17,613 bases of DNA from Desulfovibrio sp. OttesenSCG-928-G15 (GCA_030266525.1 JAJDIC010000043.1:1-17613), one strand, 5' to 3'; numbered from the stretch's first letter, positions 1 through 7,574 are shown. The notes: a model not told the origin generated them from the sequence alone. Program-made: numbers and translations.

Positions 1-259
1 CATCTGTTACCATAACTTCCGAAACAGATATAGCCGTTTCAATCTGGTCGCGTTCCGAGTCTGGAATATCGGCAAAAAATGATACCGTGGCCTGCAGCAG
101 ATTGCGTTGGGAGAGAATGCCGACCATTTCGCCTTTGGAGGTAATGACAGGCAGGTGCCTGATGCGCTCATTGTGCATCATCTCTTTTGCAGTTTTCAGA
201 GAATCGTTCGGTCTGAGTGTTATCGGGTTAATGCTCATAATGTCGGCGACGCAAAACAT
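1..259 (-). CDS. CBS-domain protein, C-terminus beyond window
   Basis: Reading leftward from the ATG at 259 gives 86 codons that are open to the window edge, so only the N-terminal part is visible. Residues about 3-55 read as one CBS (Bateman) repeat: a DIMSINPITLRPNDSL start, the RIRHLPVI strand, and GEMVGILSQRNLLQA at its end. A second repeat appears to begin at SVSEVMVTD just before the edge. Paired CBS repeats usually bind adenine nucleotides and act as regulatory modules. A protein starting directly with a CBS repeat is often a small stand-alone CBS protein, but a further domain beyond the edge cannot be excluded. The start is supported by AAGGA six bases upstream. The gene is divergent from pcm across a 409-base gap. 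The family call is firm; the physiological role is unknown. Confidence 0.85.
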   Translation of the reverse strand, partial: MFCVADIMSINPITLRPNDSLKTAKEMMHNERIRHLPVITSKGEMVGILSQRNLLQATVSFFADIPDSERDQIETAISVSEVMVTD

Positions 260-380
260 GCTATGTCCTTGTATAACAATCTAACATTGAGTTGTTGGCT
301 CGTCGGCGGCGGGCGGGCGTACCTTTTTCAGGATAAGCATCTGCACGGAATCAGAAATGGTATTGAAAGGAGTGATTTTC

Positions 381-409
381 ACCATATTTGTGCGGCATGG
401 GCAAAGCAA
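381..409 (-). promoter_or_regulatory. Possible sigma70 promoter for the CBS-domain gene
   Basis: On the minus strand TTGCTT (409-404) and TATGGT (386-381) are separated by 17 bases, in the upstream region of the CBS gene. The implied leader is about 115 bases. This is motif matching only. Confidence 0.35.
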
Positions 410-560
410 ATAAACACGCAACAGCAGGTCATTTTTTCCGTAAAACACCCTACGAAAGTACACAGGGCAAATACCCGTTTCTTGCTACAACCAACGGTTT
501 GAGAGTGACATACAACAGGCAATATTACAAGATATGATTGTTTCGTATGGATTTGAGTTA

Positions 561-590
561 TTGACAGTGCGCACTTGGTGTGCAAAAAAT
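561..590 (+). promoter_or_regulatory. Possible promoter for pcm
   Basis: A perfect TTGACA at 561-566 is followed after 18 bases by AAAAAT (585-590), which matches four of six -10 consensus positions. A GTGCGCAC palindrome lies in the spacer. Transcription from here would begin near 597 and leave a leader of about 70 bases, which argues against the in-frame start at 534. Confidence 0.35.
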
Positions 591-668
591 ATCTGTTTGT
601 TTGCTGACAGCTATTTCGCGAAACTCTCGAACATCCGAGCTTCTTTCCACCACGCAGCAGGGCGCCTT

Positions 669-1310
669 ATGGACACGTTTCAAATCAGCCGTGACCGGAT
701 GGTTCGCGAGCAACTCGCCAGCCGGGGCATTACCGATGTCAAGGTGCTCTCTGCCATGCGCAAGGTGCCAAGGCATCTTTTTGTGGAAGATGCCCTCTAC
801 GGCAGGGCCCATGAAGATTCACCCCTCCCCATCGGCTACGGGCAAACTATTTCCCAGCCCTATGTGGTAGCGCTTATGTCGCAGTTGTTGCAGGCGACTC
901 CGGGTATGCAGGTGCTGGAAATAGGCACCGGCTCCGGTTACCAGGCGGCGGTGCTTTCTGAAATGGGACTTGAAGTCTATTCTGTGGAACGGTTGCGTGA
1001 ACTGTATTCCCGCACAAGTGCCTTGTTGATGCGCCTCAAGTACCGCACCATCCGCCTGAAGCTGGCGGACGGAACGGTCGGCTGGCCGGAATCGGCCCCT
1101 TTTGACCGGATTATCGTCACAGCCGGAGGCCCTTCTGTGCCGCCGCCGCTGGTGGAACAGCTTGCCGATCCCGGTATCATGATTATTCCTGTTGGTGAAG
1201 AGCGCAGAGGGCAGCGTCTTGTCCTTGCGCACAAGGACAACGGCCAGGTCACCCGGCATGACTGCGGAAACGTGGCCTTTGTGGACCTGGTGGGCAGCCA
1301 CGGCTGGTAA
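669..1310 (+). CDS. pcm: Protein-L-isoaspartate O-methyltransferase
   Basis: Pcm transfers a methyl group from S-adenosylmethionine to isoaspartyl residues in aged proteins, which starts their repair in the cytoplasm. From the ATG at 669 the protein has 213 residues, the usual size for the family. The frame stays open back to 534, but that would add 45 residues with no family similarity, and the promoter candidate lies inside that extension. AGGG lies six bases before the chosen ATG. Visible motifs are [12 protein letters not shown] (about 56-67), the SAM-binding motif [11 protein letters not shown] (82-91), a YSVERL acidic-loop segment soon after, and the [12 protein letters not shown]-terminal strand. 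The mrp homologue follows after 29 bases and may be co-transcribed. Identification is firm; the exact start slightly less so. Confidence 0.95.
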   Translation: MDTFQISRDRMVREQLASRGITDVKVLSAMRKVPRHLFVEDALYGRAHEDSPLPIGYGQTISQPYVVALMSQLLQATPGMQVLEIGTGSGYQAAVLSEMGLEVYSVERLRELYSRTSALLMRLKYRTIRLKLADGTVGWPESAPFDRIIVTAGGPSVPPPLVEQLADPGIMIIPVGEERRGQRLVLAHKDNGQVTRHDCGNVAFVDLVGSHGW

Positions 1311-1339
1311 CTCATACATTTCACTAGGAGAGATATTTA

Positions 1340-2314
1340 ATGTCAGATAGTCCTTTTGAACAAGCTCCGGCGCAGGGTGAGCCTTGCGCTACCCGCTCAA
1401 CCTGCGCAAGCGCGGGAAAAGACGGCTCCGGCTGTTCTTCATGTTCTTCACGCTCTGGTGGCGCTGACCCCTTTGCTGCCCAGGATGCGCAAATTTCACA
1501 AACTCTCGGTCATATCAAAAACACGCTTTTTGTCATGAGCGGCAAGGGCGGGGTGGGTAAAAGCTCTGTAGCCGTAAACATAGCCGTTGCCCTTGCCTTG
1601 AAGAATTATTCCGTGGGTATACTTGATGTTGACATTCACGGCCCCAGTGTGCCCAATCTTCTGGGCCTCGGCTATGGACTGGAAATGGACGAAGAGGGCG
1701 AAAAGCTTATTCCGGCGGAATATTTGCCCAATCTGCACGTCATTTCCATGGACTCGCTTCTGCAAAACAAGGATACGGCCATTTTGTGGCGCGGCCCCAA
1801 AAAAACCGCAGCCATCAGACAGTTCCTTTCCGATGTACAGTGGGGTGATTTGGACTTTCTGGTTATCGACTCCCCCCCCGGCACCGGCGACGAACATCTG
1901 ACCATTCTCAAAACCATTCCGGACGCCCAAAGCGTCATGGTCACAACTCCGCAGGAAATATCTCTTGCCGATGTGAGAAAGGCCATCAACTTCCTGCAAC
2001 ATGCCAAGGGGCGAGTTCTGGGAATAGTGGAAAACATGAGCGGGCTGACCTGTCCGCACTGTGGCAAGGACATTCCGCTGTTTAAAAAAGGCGGCGGCAA
2101 ATTGCTGGCTGAAAAATACGCCATCCCCTTCCTTGGGGCCATTTCTCTGGACCCCATAACCGTGGTTGCGGCAGACGCCGGAAAACCGGTTGTGCTGATG
2201 GAAGAAGATTCTGTCGCCAAAAAAGATTTTATGGCCGTGGCCGAAGCCATAGCTGACGCTACGCAAAAAAACGCGGCGGTACTCTTGCCGGAACCTGTAG
2301 AGGAAGACGATTAA
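1340..2314 (+). CDS. mrp: Mrp/ApbC-family P-loop ATPase (Fe-S cluster carrier)
   Basis: This 324-residue protein belongs to the Mrp/NBP35 branch of the MinD/ParA-like P-loop ATPases, whose members carry and transfer Fe-S clusters to apoproteins in the cytoplasm. The deviant Walker A GKGGVGKS is at 68-75. DVDIHGPSVPNLLG is the A' segment, and LVIDSPPGTGDEHL is the Walker B/switch region. The C-terminal cluster-binding pair is CPHC at Cys238 and Cys241. The N-terminal extension carries four cysteines (16, 22, 32, 35), reminiscent of the N-terminal cluster motif of NBP35 though with different spacing. AGGAG lies nine bases before the ATG. It follows pcm closely, and a weak terminator-like hairpin and a new promoter follow it. 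The family is certain; the client proteins are unknown. Confidence 0.93.
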   Translation: MSDSPFEQAPAQGEPCATRSTCASAGKDGSGCSSCSSRSGGADPFAAQDAQISQTLGHIKNTLFVMSGKGGVGKSSVAVNIAVALALKNYSVGILDVDIHGPSVPNLLGLGYGLEMDEEGEKLIPAEYLPNLHVISMDSLLQNKDTAILWRGPKKTAAIRQFLSDVQWGDLDFLVIDSPPGTGDEHLTILKTIPDAQSVMVTTPQEISLADVRKAINFLQHAKGRVLGIVENMSGLTCPHCGKDIPLFKKGGGKLLAEKYAIPFLGAISLDPITVVAADAGKPVVLMEEDSVAKKDFMAVAEAIADATQKNAAVLLPEPVEEDD

Positions 2315-2373
2315 TCCCTGCCTGAGCGCTGGTCTTGCAGGATACACTGGGAGCGCAAGGAGGGGGGATACGC

Positions 2374-2398
2374 AAAAAGGCTTCCGGACGAAGGTTTT
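2374..2398 (+). terminator. Weak terminator-like hairpin after mrp
   Basis: A run of A residues, CTTC/GAAG arms (81-84 with 90-93 of 23xx) around a five-base loop, then TTTT form a short imperfect A-stem-T structure. It sits between the mrp stop and the pgsA promoter candidate, where a terminator would be expected, but the GC stem is only four pairs. Confidence 0.3.
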
Positions 2399-2430
2399 GA
2401 ACAGCGGAGCCATGGCATGAACAGCCCCCA

Positions 2431-2459
2431 TTGCACTGTAGGTGTTTCTTGCGTATTAT
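2431..2459 (+). promoter_or_regulatory. Sigma70-type promoter for the pgsA cluster
   Basis: TTGCAC (2431-2436), a 17-base spacer and TATTAT (2454-2459) make a good housekeeping promoter. Transcription would begin near 2466, downstream of the in-frame ATG at 2442. This supports the pgsA start at 2544. Confidence 0.55.
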
Positions 2460-2543
2460 TACAGAGTTGTCCTTGCATTCGGTTGTTGTGGTATTTTCCT
2501 TACCTGGTATTCCAAACGGCGTTGCGCCGGAGTAGCCCTTGAC

Positions 2544-3131
2544 ATGAAATGGCTCAATCTGCCCAATCAGCTTACCATCAGCCGAATTGCTTTTGTGCCG
2601 GTTATTGTTGTGCTGCTTATGTTCCCCGGCAAGCTGACCTGTTTTTTGGCGGGCCTTTTTTTCGCAATAGCGGGCTTTACCGATCTTGTTGACGGGTATC
2701 TGGCCCGCAAGGACAACCAGATTACCAGCCTGGGCAAGTTTTTGGACCCGCTGGCCGATAAAATGCTGGTCAGTTCCATTCTGATCATGCTGGTGCAGCT
2801 GTCCTGGATTCCGGGCTGGGTTGCCATTGTCATCATTTGCCGGGATATCATGGTAAACGGGCTTCGGGCCGTTGCCTCCGACGAAGGCGTTGTCATTCCC
2901 GCCGATCGCTACGGCAAAATCAAAACCGTCCTGCAGCTTGTCGCCCTGGAGCCGCTTATTTTGCACTATCCCTGGCTCGGCATTCCCATGCATGAAATAG
3001 GGCTTGTGTTGCTGTATATTTCCCTGCTGATGACAGTGTTTTCCGCCTGCAACTATTTTTGGGCGTTTTATCGCGACTGGGTGGCCAACAACCCGGCCAC
3101 GGGAGAAAAAGGTTCCGGCGATGGGCAATGA
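2544..3131 (+). CDS. pgsA: CDP-diacylglycerol--glycerol-3-phosphate 3-phosphatidyltransferase
   Basis: PgsA makes phosphatidylglycerophosphate from CDP-diacylglycerol and glycerol-3-phosphate at the inner membrane, the committed step to phosphatidylglycerol and cardiolipin. The CDP-alcohol phosphotransferase signature is complete: DG (50-51), AR (54-55), G64, D68 and D72 with the expected spacing. MKWLNLPNQLTISR is a typical N-terminus, followed by several hydrophobic segments ending near residue 185. The frame is open from 2442, but the extra 34 residues are unlike the family and start upstream of the predicted transcript, so I take the ATG at 2544 (195 residues). GGAG lies about 11 bases upstream. 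The end overlaps the next gene by 11 bases, implying translational coupling. PgsA versus another family member rests on length and N-terminus. Confidence 0.92.
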   Translation: MKWLNLPNQLTISRIAFVPVIVVLLMFPGKLTCFLAGLFFAIAGFTDLVDGYLARKDNQITSLGKFLDPLADKMLVSSILIMLVQLSWIPGWVAIVIICRDIMVNGLRAVASDEGVVIPADRYGKIKTVLQLVALEPLILHYPWLGIPMHEIGLVLLYISLLMTVFSACNYFWAFYRDWVANNPATGEKGSGDGQ

Positions 3132-3393
3132 TATCCTTGGCATACGGCTTCGCAATTGCCTGGCGACCATTTTGGAGATGGAAGATTCTCTGGACCAAAC
3201 CCCGCTCGGCCCGGCCCTGCATGATGAATTTGCTATTCTCAAAGATGTGATGCAACGGCTTGAAAACGCCGTGGTGGAAGAACAGGACGTGTGCCGTATT
3301 GAAAAGGCGACCGCGCGCTTCCTGGCGGAATTGAAAGACACATTGGGCGAAACCGTCACCGGCGGTGAGTCTGTTCGCGGACTTTTGCAATAA
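3121..3393 (+). CDS. Small helical protein of unknown function
   Basis: This 90-residue protein is not one I recognise. It is almost entirely helix-forming and acidic, with heptad-like leucine and isoleucine spacing (for example FAILKDVMQRLENAVVEE, about 39-56), and has no signal peptide, membrane segment or metal motif. It may form a small helical bundle or coiled coil. Its ATG lies inside the end of pgsA (11-base overlap), with AAAGG eight bases upstream. Its stop is four bases before the ftsB-like start. That coding overlap and the in-frame, compositionally normal sequence argue it is real. Position between a phospholipid gene and a division gene suggests an envelope-related role, but that is only context. 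Confidence 0.7.
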   Translation: MGNDILGIRLRNCLATILEMEDSLDQTPLGPALHDEFAILKDVMQRLENAVVEEQDVCRIEKATARFLAELKDTLGETVTGGESVRGLLQ

Positions 3394-3397
3394 CAGT

Positions 3398-3724
3398 ATG
3401 CTTGCCCGTCGTCTTATATTTGTCGTTTCCGTTTTGTTGAACCTGGTTCTCGTGTACAACCTGGTGTGGGGAGAGCGGGGCACTATCGCCTATAAAAGGC
3501 TGAAAGCGCAGAGCAGCGATCTGGAAGAAAAAATTCGTCAGGTCGGTGAAAGTAATTTGGAGTTGAGCAAGGAAATTCGTTTGCTTCAATCAGATGAAAA
3601 GTATATTGAGAAAAATATTCGTAACCGCTTGAACTTTGTAAAAAACAACGAAATCTTGTACATATTTCCCGACAAGCCCAAAGAAGCGCACCCAGGGGAG
3701 TTGCCGCATGAAGCAGAAAATTGA
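3398..3724 (+). CDS. ftsB: FtsB/DivIC-like septum formation initiator
   Basis: This small bitopic membrane protein should act in the divisome with FtsL and FtsQ. The order is a short basic cytoplasmic start (LARR), one membrane segment (about residues 6-25), a periplasmic coiled coil (about 32-75, rich in leucine and glutamate), and the family-typical IEKNIRNRLNFVKNNEILYIFP end. That arrangement and 108 residues fit the DivIC/FtsB family. I chose the ATG at 3398 because it places the membrane segment right after the N-terminus, as in the family. An in-frame GTG at 3365 would add 11 residues and overlap the preceding gene. Neither start has a good Shine-Dalgarno sequence, so coupling to the upstream stop four bases away is likely. 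It overlaps the next gene by 17 bases. Confidence 0.8.
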   Translation: MLARRLIFVVSVLLNLVLVYNLVWGERGTIAYKRLKAQSSDLEEKIRQVGESNLELSKEIRLLQSDEKYIEKNIRNRLNFVKNNEILYIFPDKPKEAHPGELPHEAEN

Positions 3725-5219
3725 GTGGTACAGGGAAGTTCTGGATCTGGAGCCCGGGTCCAGAGTCTTTTTCCCTCTGGCAAAGCTGCTGGCCGCCAAC
3801 GGGCAGACATCTGATGCCATAAGCACTCTGCGCCAAGGGCTTTTACGCCACCCCGACAATGTTGAAGCCCGGTTGTTGCTTGTTGAGCTTTTGTACCTGC
3901 AAGATGACGATGCGGGCGTTCAGTCTGAAATCAACCACCTTGGCGGCACTTTTTCCTTGTACCCTGTCTTCTGGAAAGCCTGGAGCGACAAACTTTCAGA
4001 AAACCCCGACTCTCACGACGCTTCTCTGGCTCTGCGTTTTTTTGCCGCCGCGCTGCAAGGTAAAACTGTTAACTGGGCCGATGTGGTCGTTCAGGGATTA
4101 CGCGCTGTTTTACATGATGCGGAAAATTCACCCGCTCCGCGTCGGGCAGGTTCTGTTGTCACAATGGACGACACGAAGCCTTCAGAGGAATCCCCGCTGG
4201 GAGGCGCAGATGCTGCTCATGCCCAACAGGGCGAACTGGACGAACAGCCCTTTGAAACGCTTGCCGGAGAAAGCCCGGAAGCTCCCTCTGTTGTTGGAGT
4301 TCCCGTTGCTGGAGTCCCTGTTGCGGATACTCCTGCGGACATTTCAGATGATTTTTCTGACGAAATGGTTGAAGATTTTGCGGGTACAGATGCGGAGCTG
4401 TCTCCTGACGACGTGATGCTCGAGACTCCCGACGCGCCTGAAGCGTCTGACGCGGCCGCTTCTCCCGACGCTTTTGCACTTGATGCCTGTGAAGACCTTT
4501 CTCCGGACGATGAACTGCCCTCTGATACCTCCTCCACCGATGCTTTTGCCTCTGGCGAAGACACCGATCTTTCTCCTGACGATATGGGGATGGATTTCCT
4601 CGAAGAATCCGCTGCTGCCCCCGGTTTTGATGCGGGTCCTTCCTCAAAAGAGGGGGCCGATGCCGCCCTTGACGATATTTTGCCTGGTGAGCTTCCCGAG
4701 CGTATGCCCGAAACGGCTACGGACGTTATGGCAGCCGTTAGTACAGAGGCCCCCCCTTCGCCTGCTCCCGCCGACGCCTTCTTGAACGCAGAAGCAGATT
4801 CGGGGCAGTTTACCGCCCCCTCGGAGGAAGGCCTGACTGCCTTAGGCGAGGAAGACCCCGCCGGTGAAGCCTTGGCGCTTTCTCAAGACGCGCACGCAGC
4901 AGAAGACGGGGATGACAGCGCTTCCGACGATGAAGAAGAGGCTTTTTCCCTGAGAACGCGCTCCATGGCTGAAGTGCTGGCAGAGCAAGGTGACATAGCC
5001 GGTGCTCTGGATATATACCATGAGCTTTTGGCTTCCTCTGGCGATGAAGAACGGCCCGTCTTGGAGCAAAGGGCGGAAGAGCTGCAACAACGGCTTGAGT
5101 CTCCCGCTTCAGCGGAGCATAAAGCGGAAGAACGCGCTGTTCAGCCCGGAACGGAAAGTACCCGCCTTGTCAATTTGCTGGAGTCTTTGGCCCAGCGCCT
5201 TGAAGACCGGGCCAGGTAA
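3708..5219 (+). CDS. Large acidic protein with TPR-like ends
   Basis: This 503-residue protein has no signal peptide or membrane segment. Residues about 5-75 look like tetratricopeptide helices (FFPLAKLLAANGQTSDAIST, LRHPDNVEARLLLVELLY). Residues about 140-410 are a low-complexity, strongly acidic linker rich in D, E, A, P and S, in which LSPDD recurs at 231, 264 and 288. Residues about 413-447 form another TPR-like unit (SMAEVLAEQGDIAGALDIYH), followed by charged helices to the end. This arrangement of helical repeats at both ends of a long acidic linker loosely recalls FimV-type scaffold proteins, but no LysM or membrane segment is present, so I do not name it. GGGGAG stands six bases before the ATG, and the start overlaps ftsB by 17 bases. 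A scaffold role near the division site is inference. Confidence 0.85.
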   Translation: MKQKIEWYREVLDLEPGSRVFFPLAKLLAANGQTSDAISTLRQGLLRHPDNVEARLLLVELLYLQDDDAGVQSEINHLGGTFSLYPVFWKAWSDKLSENPDSHDASLALRFFAAALQGKTVNWADVVVQGLRAVLHDAENSPAPRRAGSVVTMDDTKPSEESPLGGADAAHAQQGELDEQPFETLAGESPEAPSVVGVPVAGVPVADTPADISDDFSDEMVEDFAGTDAELSPDDVMLETPDAPEASDAAASPDAFALDACEDLSPDDELPSDTSSTDAFASGEDTDLSPDDMGMDFLEESAAAPGFDAGPSSKEGADAALDDILPGELPERMPETATDVMAAVSTEAPPSPAPADAFLNAEADSGQFTAPSEEGLTALGEEDPAGEALALSQDAHAAEDGDDSASDDEEEAFSLRTRSMAEVLAEQGDIAGALDIYHELLASSGDEERPVLEQRAEELQQRLESPASAEHKAEERAVQPGTESTRLVNLLESLAQRLEDRAR

Positions 5220-5222
5220 CGC

Positions 5223-5255
5223 GCTGTCCGGGGCGGTAGACAGCCTGCTTTTTTT
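5223..5255 (+). terminator. Possible terminator after the pgsA cluster
   Basis: CTGTC and GACAG (5 pairs, 10-base loop) are followed five bases later by a run of seven T residues. It sits just after the stop at 5219. The stem is short, so efficiency is doubtful. Confidence 0.3.
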
Positions 5256-5321
5256 CGCCCTAGCCCGGCAGCGTTCCGCTTTTGCTGCACACCTTTTATT
5301 GGAGTAGAAGCAAAACAGTCA

Positions 5322-5345
5322 CAAGTATTTACTGGTAAATACTTG
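5322..5345. promoter_or_regulatory. Perfect 24-base palindrome, probable operator
   Basis: Arms CAAGTATTTAC and GTAAATACTTG are exact reverse complements around a central TG. The palindrome overlaps the first bases of the -35 candidate at 5343. Its AT-rich symmetric form suits a dimeric DNA-binding regulator; no T run follows, so it is not a normal terminator. The regulator is unknown. Confidence 0.5.
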
Positions 5346-5372
5346 CAGAGCAGTTTATATTTTCCATAGAAT
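5343..5372 (+). promoter_or_regulatory. Promoter candidate for the lipoprotein gene
   Basis: TTGCAG (5343-5348), 18 bases, then TAGAAT (5367-5372). The leader to the GTG at 5572 would be nearly 200 bases long and contains several hairpins. Confidence 0.4.
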
Positions 5373-5403
5373 TCATTATGGAATGGCTTTTGATGCCTTT
5401 GGA

Positions 5404-5422
5404 GCGCCGCCAGAAGCGGCGC
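5404..5422. repeat. GC-rich hairpin in the leader before the lipoprotein gene
   Basis: GCGCCGC and GCGGCGC pair perfectly around the loop CAGAA. No T run follows, so it is not an obvious terminator. A similar CGCCGCC/GGCGGCG hairpin occurs in the element near the right end of the window. A smaller CAGGC/GCCTG hairpin lies at 5481-5495. The remaining part of this 352-base gap (5220-5571) shows no gene. Confidence 0.45.
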
Positions 5423-5571
5423 AAACCGGTCGGAATATGCCTTGAGAATCTCGCTTTTCGTTGTGGCGTTCCGAGTTAAGCAGGCGAGGGGCCTGTTAAT
5501 GAAATCAGTTGTTGTCTGCTCAAAATTGTACCTGTGAGCCTTTTTCCCCGCATAGCTACCGGAGTTTGCCT

Positions 5572-6426
5572 GTGCAACGCCTTTTCATTTCCTTGTTGAT
5601 TTTTTCCGCCCTGGGACTCACCGCTTGCGGTAAAAGTCAAATCATCAAGGATTCCTGGAAGTTTACCAACCGTCAATACCGTTCCTACCTCAACACCCCG
5701 GCTCAACTGGACATGGATGATATCGGCAGTTGCGAACCATATGAACTGGCCCTTGGTGATGCGCTGATGCGGGTAGACGCACAGCTCCACCGTCTGGTCC
5801 GAAGCATGGAAAACAGCGACAGCAACCCGGACCAAGGCTGGGTTTTGCGGATGATGAACGATTTTTCCTGGCTTTCAGGAGTAGCTCTTGTAGGCCCCCA
5901 AGGCGAACAGATTGCCCGATATCCTGAAGACTACCCGAAGCCCTTTGACGTTACGCCCCTTCTTGTTGCCGACCCCAAACAAAAAATCGGCGATTTGCGG
6001 GCCTATGTGCAGCAAACCGAGTTTGGCCCGGAAATATATATTGCCAACCCGGTTTACGGAGGAGAAACGCTTCGCGGACTTGTGGTGGCCTATTTTGACC
6101 CCAGGGTTCTTGCCGGTATGAGCCGTGACCCCAACAATATCATGATAGTAGGCCCCAACGGCGTTTTATGGGCCGGAAACCAGGGCGCAAGTACAGTGGT
6201 TCACCAGCAAGACTGGGAACAGGTGCTGAAAAACAAGTCCTGCGGCACTCTTGGCGACAGCAAAACGGGCTATTTCTGGACCACCCGCTACCTGGGCAAT
6301 CTGCCACTTGTTTACGCAGTGCCGCTTTCAGCCGGAAAAGCCATTGAAGCCATACTTGAAAAACAACCCGAACAGGGTGAAATCACCCCTGCGCCCGTTG
6401 CTGACAACGAAACAGCTTCGCAATAG
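5572..6426 (+). CDS. Periplasmic lipoprotein with Cache-like sensor fold
   Basis: The GTG at 5572 gives a 284-residue lipoprotein. Its signal peptide is MQRLFISLLIFSALGLTAC, with lipobox LTAC and the lipidated cysteine at 19. Glycine follows the cysteine, so retention at the inner membrane by an Asp+2 signal is not expected. CGGAG lies seven bases before the GTG. The upstream open frame to 5509 would spoil the signal peptide. The mature part alternates strands in the manner of a Cache/PAS-like sensor: SGVALVGPQGEQIARYP (about 104-120), YIANPVYGGETLRGLVVAYF, then NNIMIVGPNGVLWAGN. Such folds bind small ligands, but here there is no membrane segment or signalling output, so ligand binding or a partner protein must be assumed. 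The assignment of the fold is by pattern; function unknown. Confidence 0.85.
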   Translation: MQRLFISLLIFSALGLTACGKSQIIKDSWKFTNRQYRSYLNTPAQLDMDDIGSCEPYELALGDALMRVDAQLHRLVRSMENSDSNPDQGWVLRMMNDFSWLSGVALVGPQGEQIARYPEDYPKPFDVTPLLVADPKQKIGDLRAYVQQTEFGPEIYIANPVYGGETLRGLVVAYFDPRVLAGMSRDPNNIMIVGPNGVLWAGNQGASTVVHQQDWEQVLKNKSCGTLGDSKTGYFWTTRYLGNLPLVYAVPLSAGKAIEAILEKQPEQGEITPAPVADNETASQ

Positions 6427-6447
6427 CGCATTCGGAACAGCTACTGT

Positions 6448-6477
6448 TTGAAAGGCCTGGTATTTTTACTTTTTATA
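6448..6477 (+). promoter_or_regulatory. Promoter candidate for fbp
   Basis: TTGAAA (6448-6453) is followed after 17 or 18 bases by TTTTAT/TTTATA in an AT-rich run (6471-6477). The leader would be about 55 bases long and contain the hairpin at 6502-6516. Confidence 0.45.
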
Positions 6478-6501
6478 TTATTACAGTGCGGCATGTCTGC
6501 C

Positions 6502-6516
6502 CCGCCTGACAGGCGG
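6502..6516 (+). promoter_or_regulatory. Hairpin or operator in the fbp leader
   Basis: CCGCCT and AGGCGG pair around GAC, ending 11 bases before the fbp Shine-Dalgarno sequence (AGAGG, 6528-6532). No T run follows, so a protein-binding site or translational control element is more likely than a terminator. Confidence 0.35.
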
Positions 6517-6539
6517 AACACACATCAAGAGGTGCAACC

Positions 6540-7574
6540 ATGGCATTAACCACCCCCGAACTCAAGCAACGCCAGATAACCGTAACGGAACATCTTCTAC
6601 TGCACCAAAAAAAATCTCCTGCTGCCACCGGCGTGTTTACGCAGCTTTTGTACGACCTCATCCTTGCTGCAAAACTTATTTCCCGCAACACCAACAAAGC
6701 GGGGCTGCTGGATGTTCTCGGCGCCACCGGCGAAGTGAACGTGCAGGGCGAAACTGTTCAAAAAATGGATGAATACGCCAACAGAACGCTTATCCACCGT
6801 ATGCAGCGCAGTGGTGCGCTGTGTGCCATGGCTTCTGAAGAAAACGCGGACATTATCCCCGTGCCGGACCGTTTTACCCGTGGCGATTATATTCTGATTT
6901 TCGACCCCCTTGACGGGTCGTCCAATATGGACGTCAACGTGAACGTAGGTACCATATTCTCTATATTGCGCCGCATTTCACCGGCAGAACGCGATGTGGA
7001 ACTCTCTGACGTTCTGCAACCCGGCTACAAGCAGGTCGGCGCAGGCTATGTGCTGTATGGTCCCTCCACAATTCTTGTATATACGACCGGTCATGGCGTT
7101 CACGGCTTTACCCTGGACCCGAGCGTTGGGGAATTTTTGCTGTCCCACCCGGACATGCGCCTTCCCGAACGGGGCAAGTACTACTCTGTGAACGAAGGCA
7201 ACACCTCCTTCTGGGACGAGCGCACAGCCAGGATTATTGCCGGCTTCAAGGGCACGGACAACCCCAGGGGCACGCCGTACTCTCACCGCTACGTCGGCTC
7301 CATGGTGGCAGACGTGCACAGAACCCTGCTGACAGGCGGCATATTCATGTATCCTCTGGATTACAAGGACCCTGAACACCCAAGAGGAAAACTGCGTTAT
7401 CTTTGTGAAGCAGCGCCCATGGCTTTTCTTATAGAACAGGCCGGCGGTCTGGCCACAGACGGTGTGCGCCGCATTCTGGATATTACCCCGGAAAGCCTGC
7501 ATGCCAGGGTGCCTTTGTTCCTCGGTTCCCGTCAGGAAATGGAGTATGTGATGAACGGTCTTGCCAAGGCCTAG
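6540..7574 (+). CDS. fbp: Class I fructose-1,6-bisphosphatase
   Basis: Fbp hydrolyses fructose-1,6-bisphosphate to fructose-6-phosphate, the one-way step of gluconeogenesis, in the cytoplasm. The 344-residue protein has the class I metal-binding signature [20 protein letters not shown], with Asp122 and Asp125 as metal ligands. It also has the upstream ASEE (acidic active-site helix), [11 protein letters not shown], and the C-terminal [20 protein letters not shown] segment that surrounds the sugar-phosphate site. Length and motif order are normal. AGAGG is seven bases before the ATG. It is transcribed alone or with tsaD, which begins 86 bases later. Its presence fits an organism growing on lactate, pyruvate or other C2-C3 compounds. 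Confidence 0.96.
   Translation: MALTTPELKQRQITVTEHLLLHQKKSPAATGVFTQLLYDLILAAKLISRNTNKAGLLDVLGATGEVNVQGETVQKMDEYANRTLIHRMQRSGALCAMASEENADIIPVPDRFTRGDYILIFDPLDGSSNMDVNVNVGTIFSILRRISPAERDVELSDVLQPGYKQVGAGYVLYGPSTILVYTTGHGVHGFTLDPSVGEFLLSHPDMRLPERGKYYSVNEGNTSFWDERTARIIAGFKGTDNPRGTPYSHRYVGSMVADVHRTLLTGGIFMYPLDYKDPEHPRGKLRYLCEAAPMAFLIEQAGGLATDGVRRILDITPESLHARVPLFLGSRQEMEYVMNGLAKA

Larger units (their letters stand above)
260..668. other. Divergent intergenic region between the CBS gene and pcm
   Basis: This 409-base stretch separates the divergent starts. I see one promoter candidate facing each way (381-409 minus, 561-590 plus) and no convincing gene. Short open frames exist in it, but none has a Shine-Dalgarno sequence or a recognisable protein. 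The frame open from 534 is in phase with pcm but is better read as untranslated leader. Confidence 0.5.

Noticed and set aside
281..463. Leftward 60-codon frame upstream of the CBS gene
   Set aside because: No Shine-Dalgarno sequence, no recognisable protein; it covers the presumed promoter and leader of the CBS gene.
534..668. 45-residue N-terminal extension of Pcm
   Set aside because: Not family-like, overlaps the likely promoter, and the ATG at 669 gives the normal length.
2442..2543. 34-residue N-terminal extension of PgsA
   Set aside because: Lies across the -10 region and start of the predicted transcript; the family N-terminus begins at 2544.
4159..4647. Long reverse-strand frames inside the acidic TPR protein gene
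   Set aside because: Shadow frames caused by biased codon use in a low-complexity region; the products are arginine/glutamine- or serine-rich with no family features.
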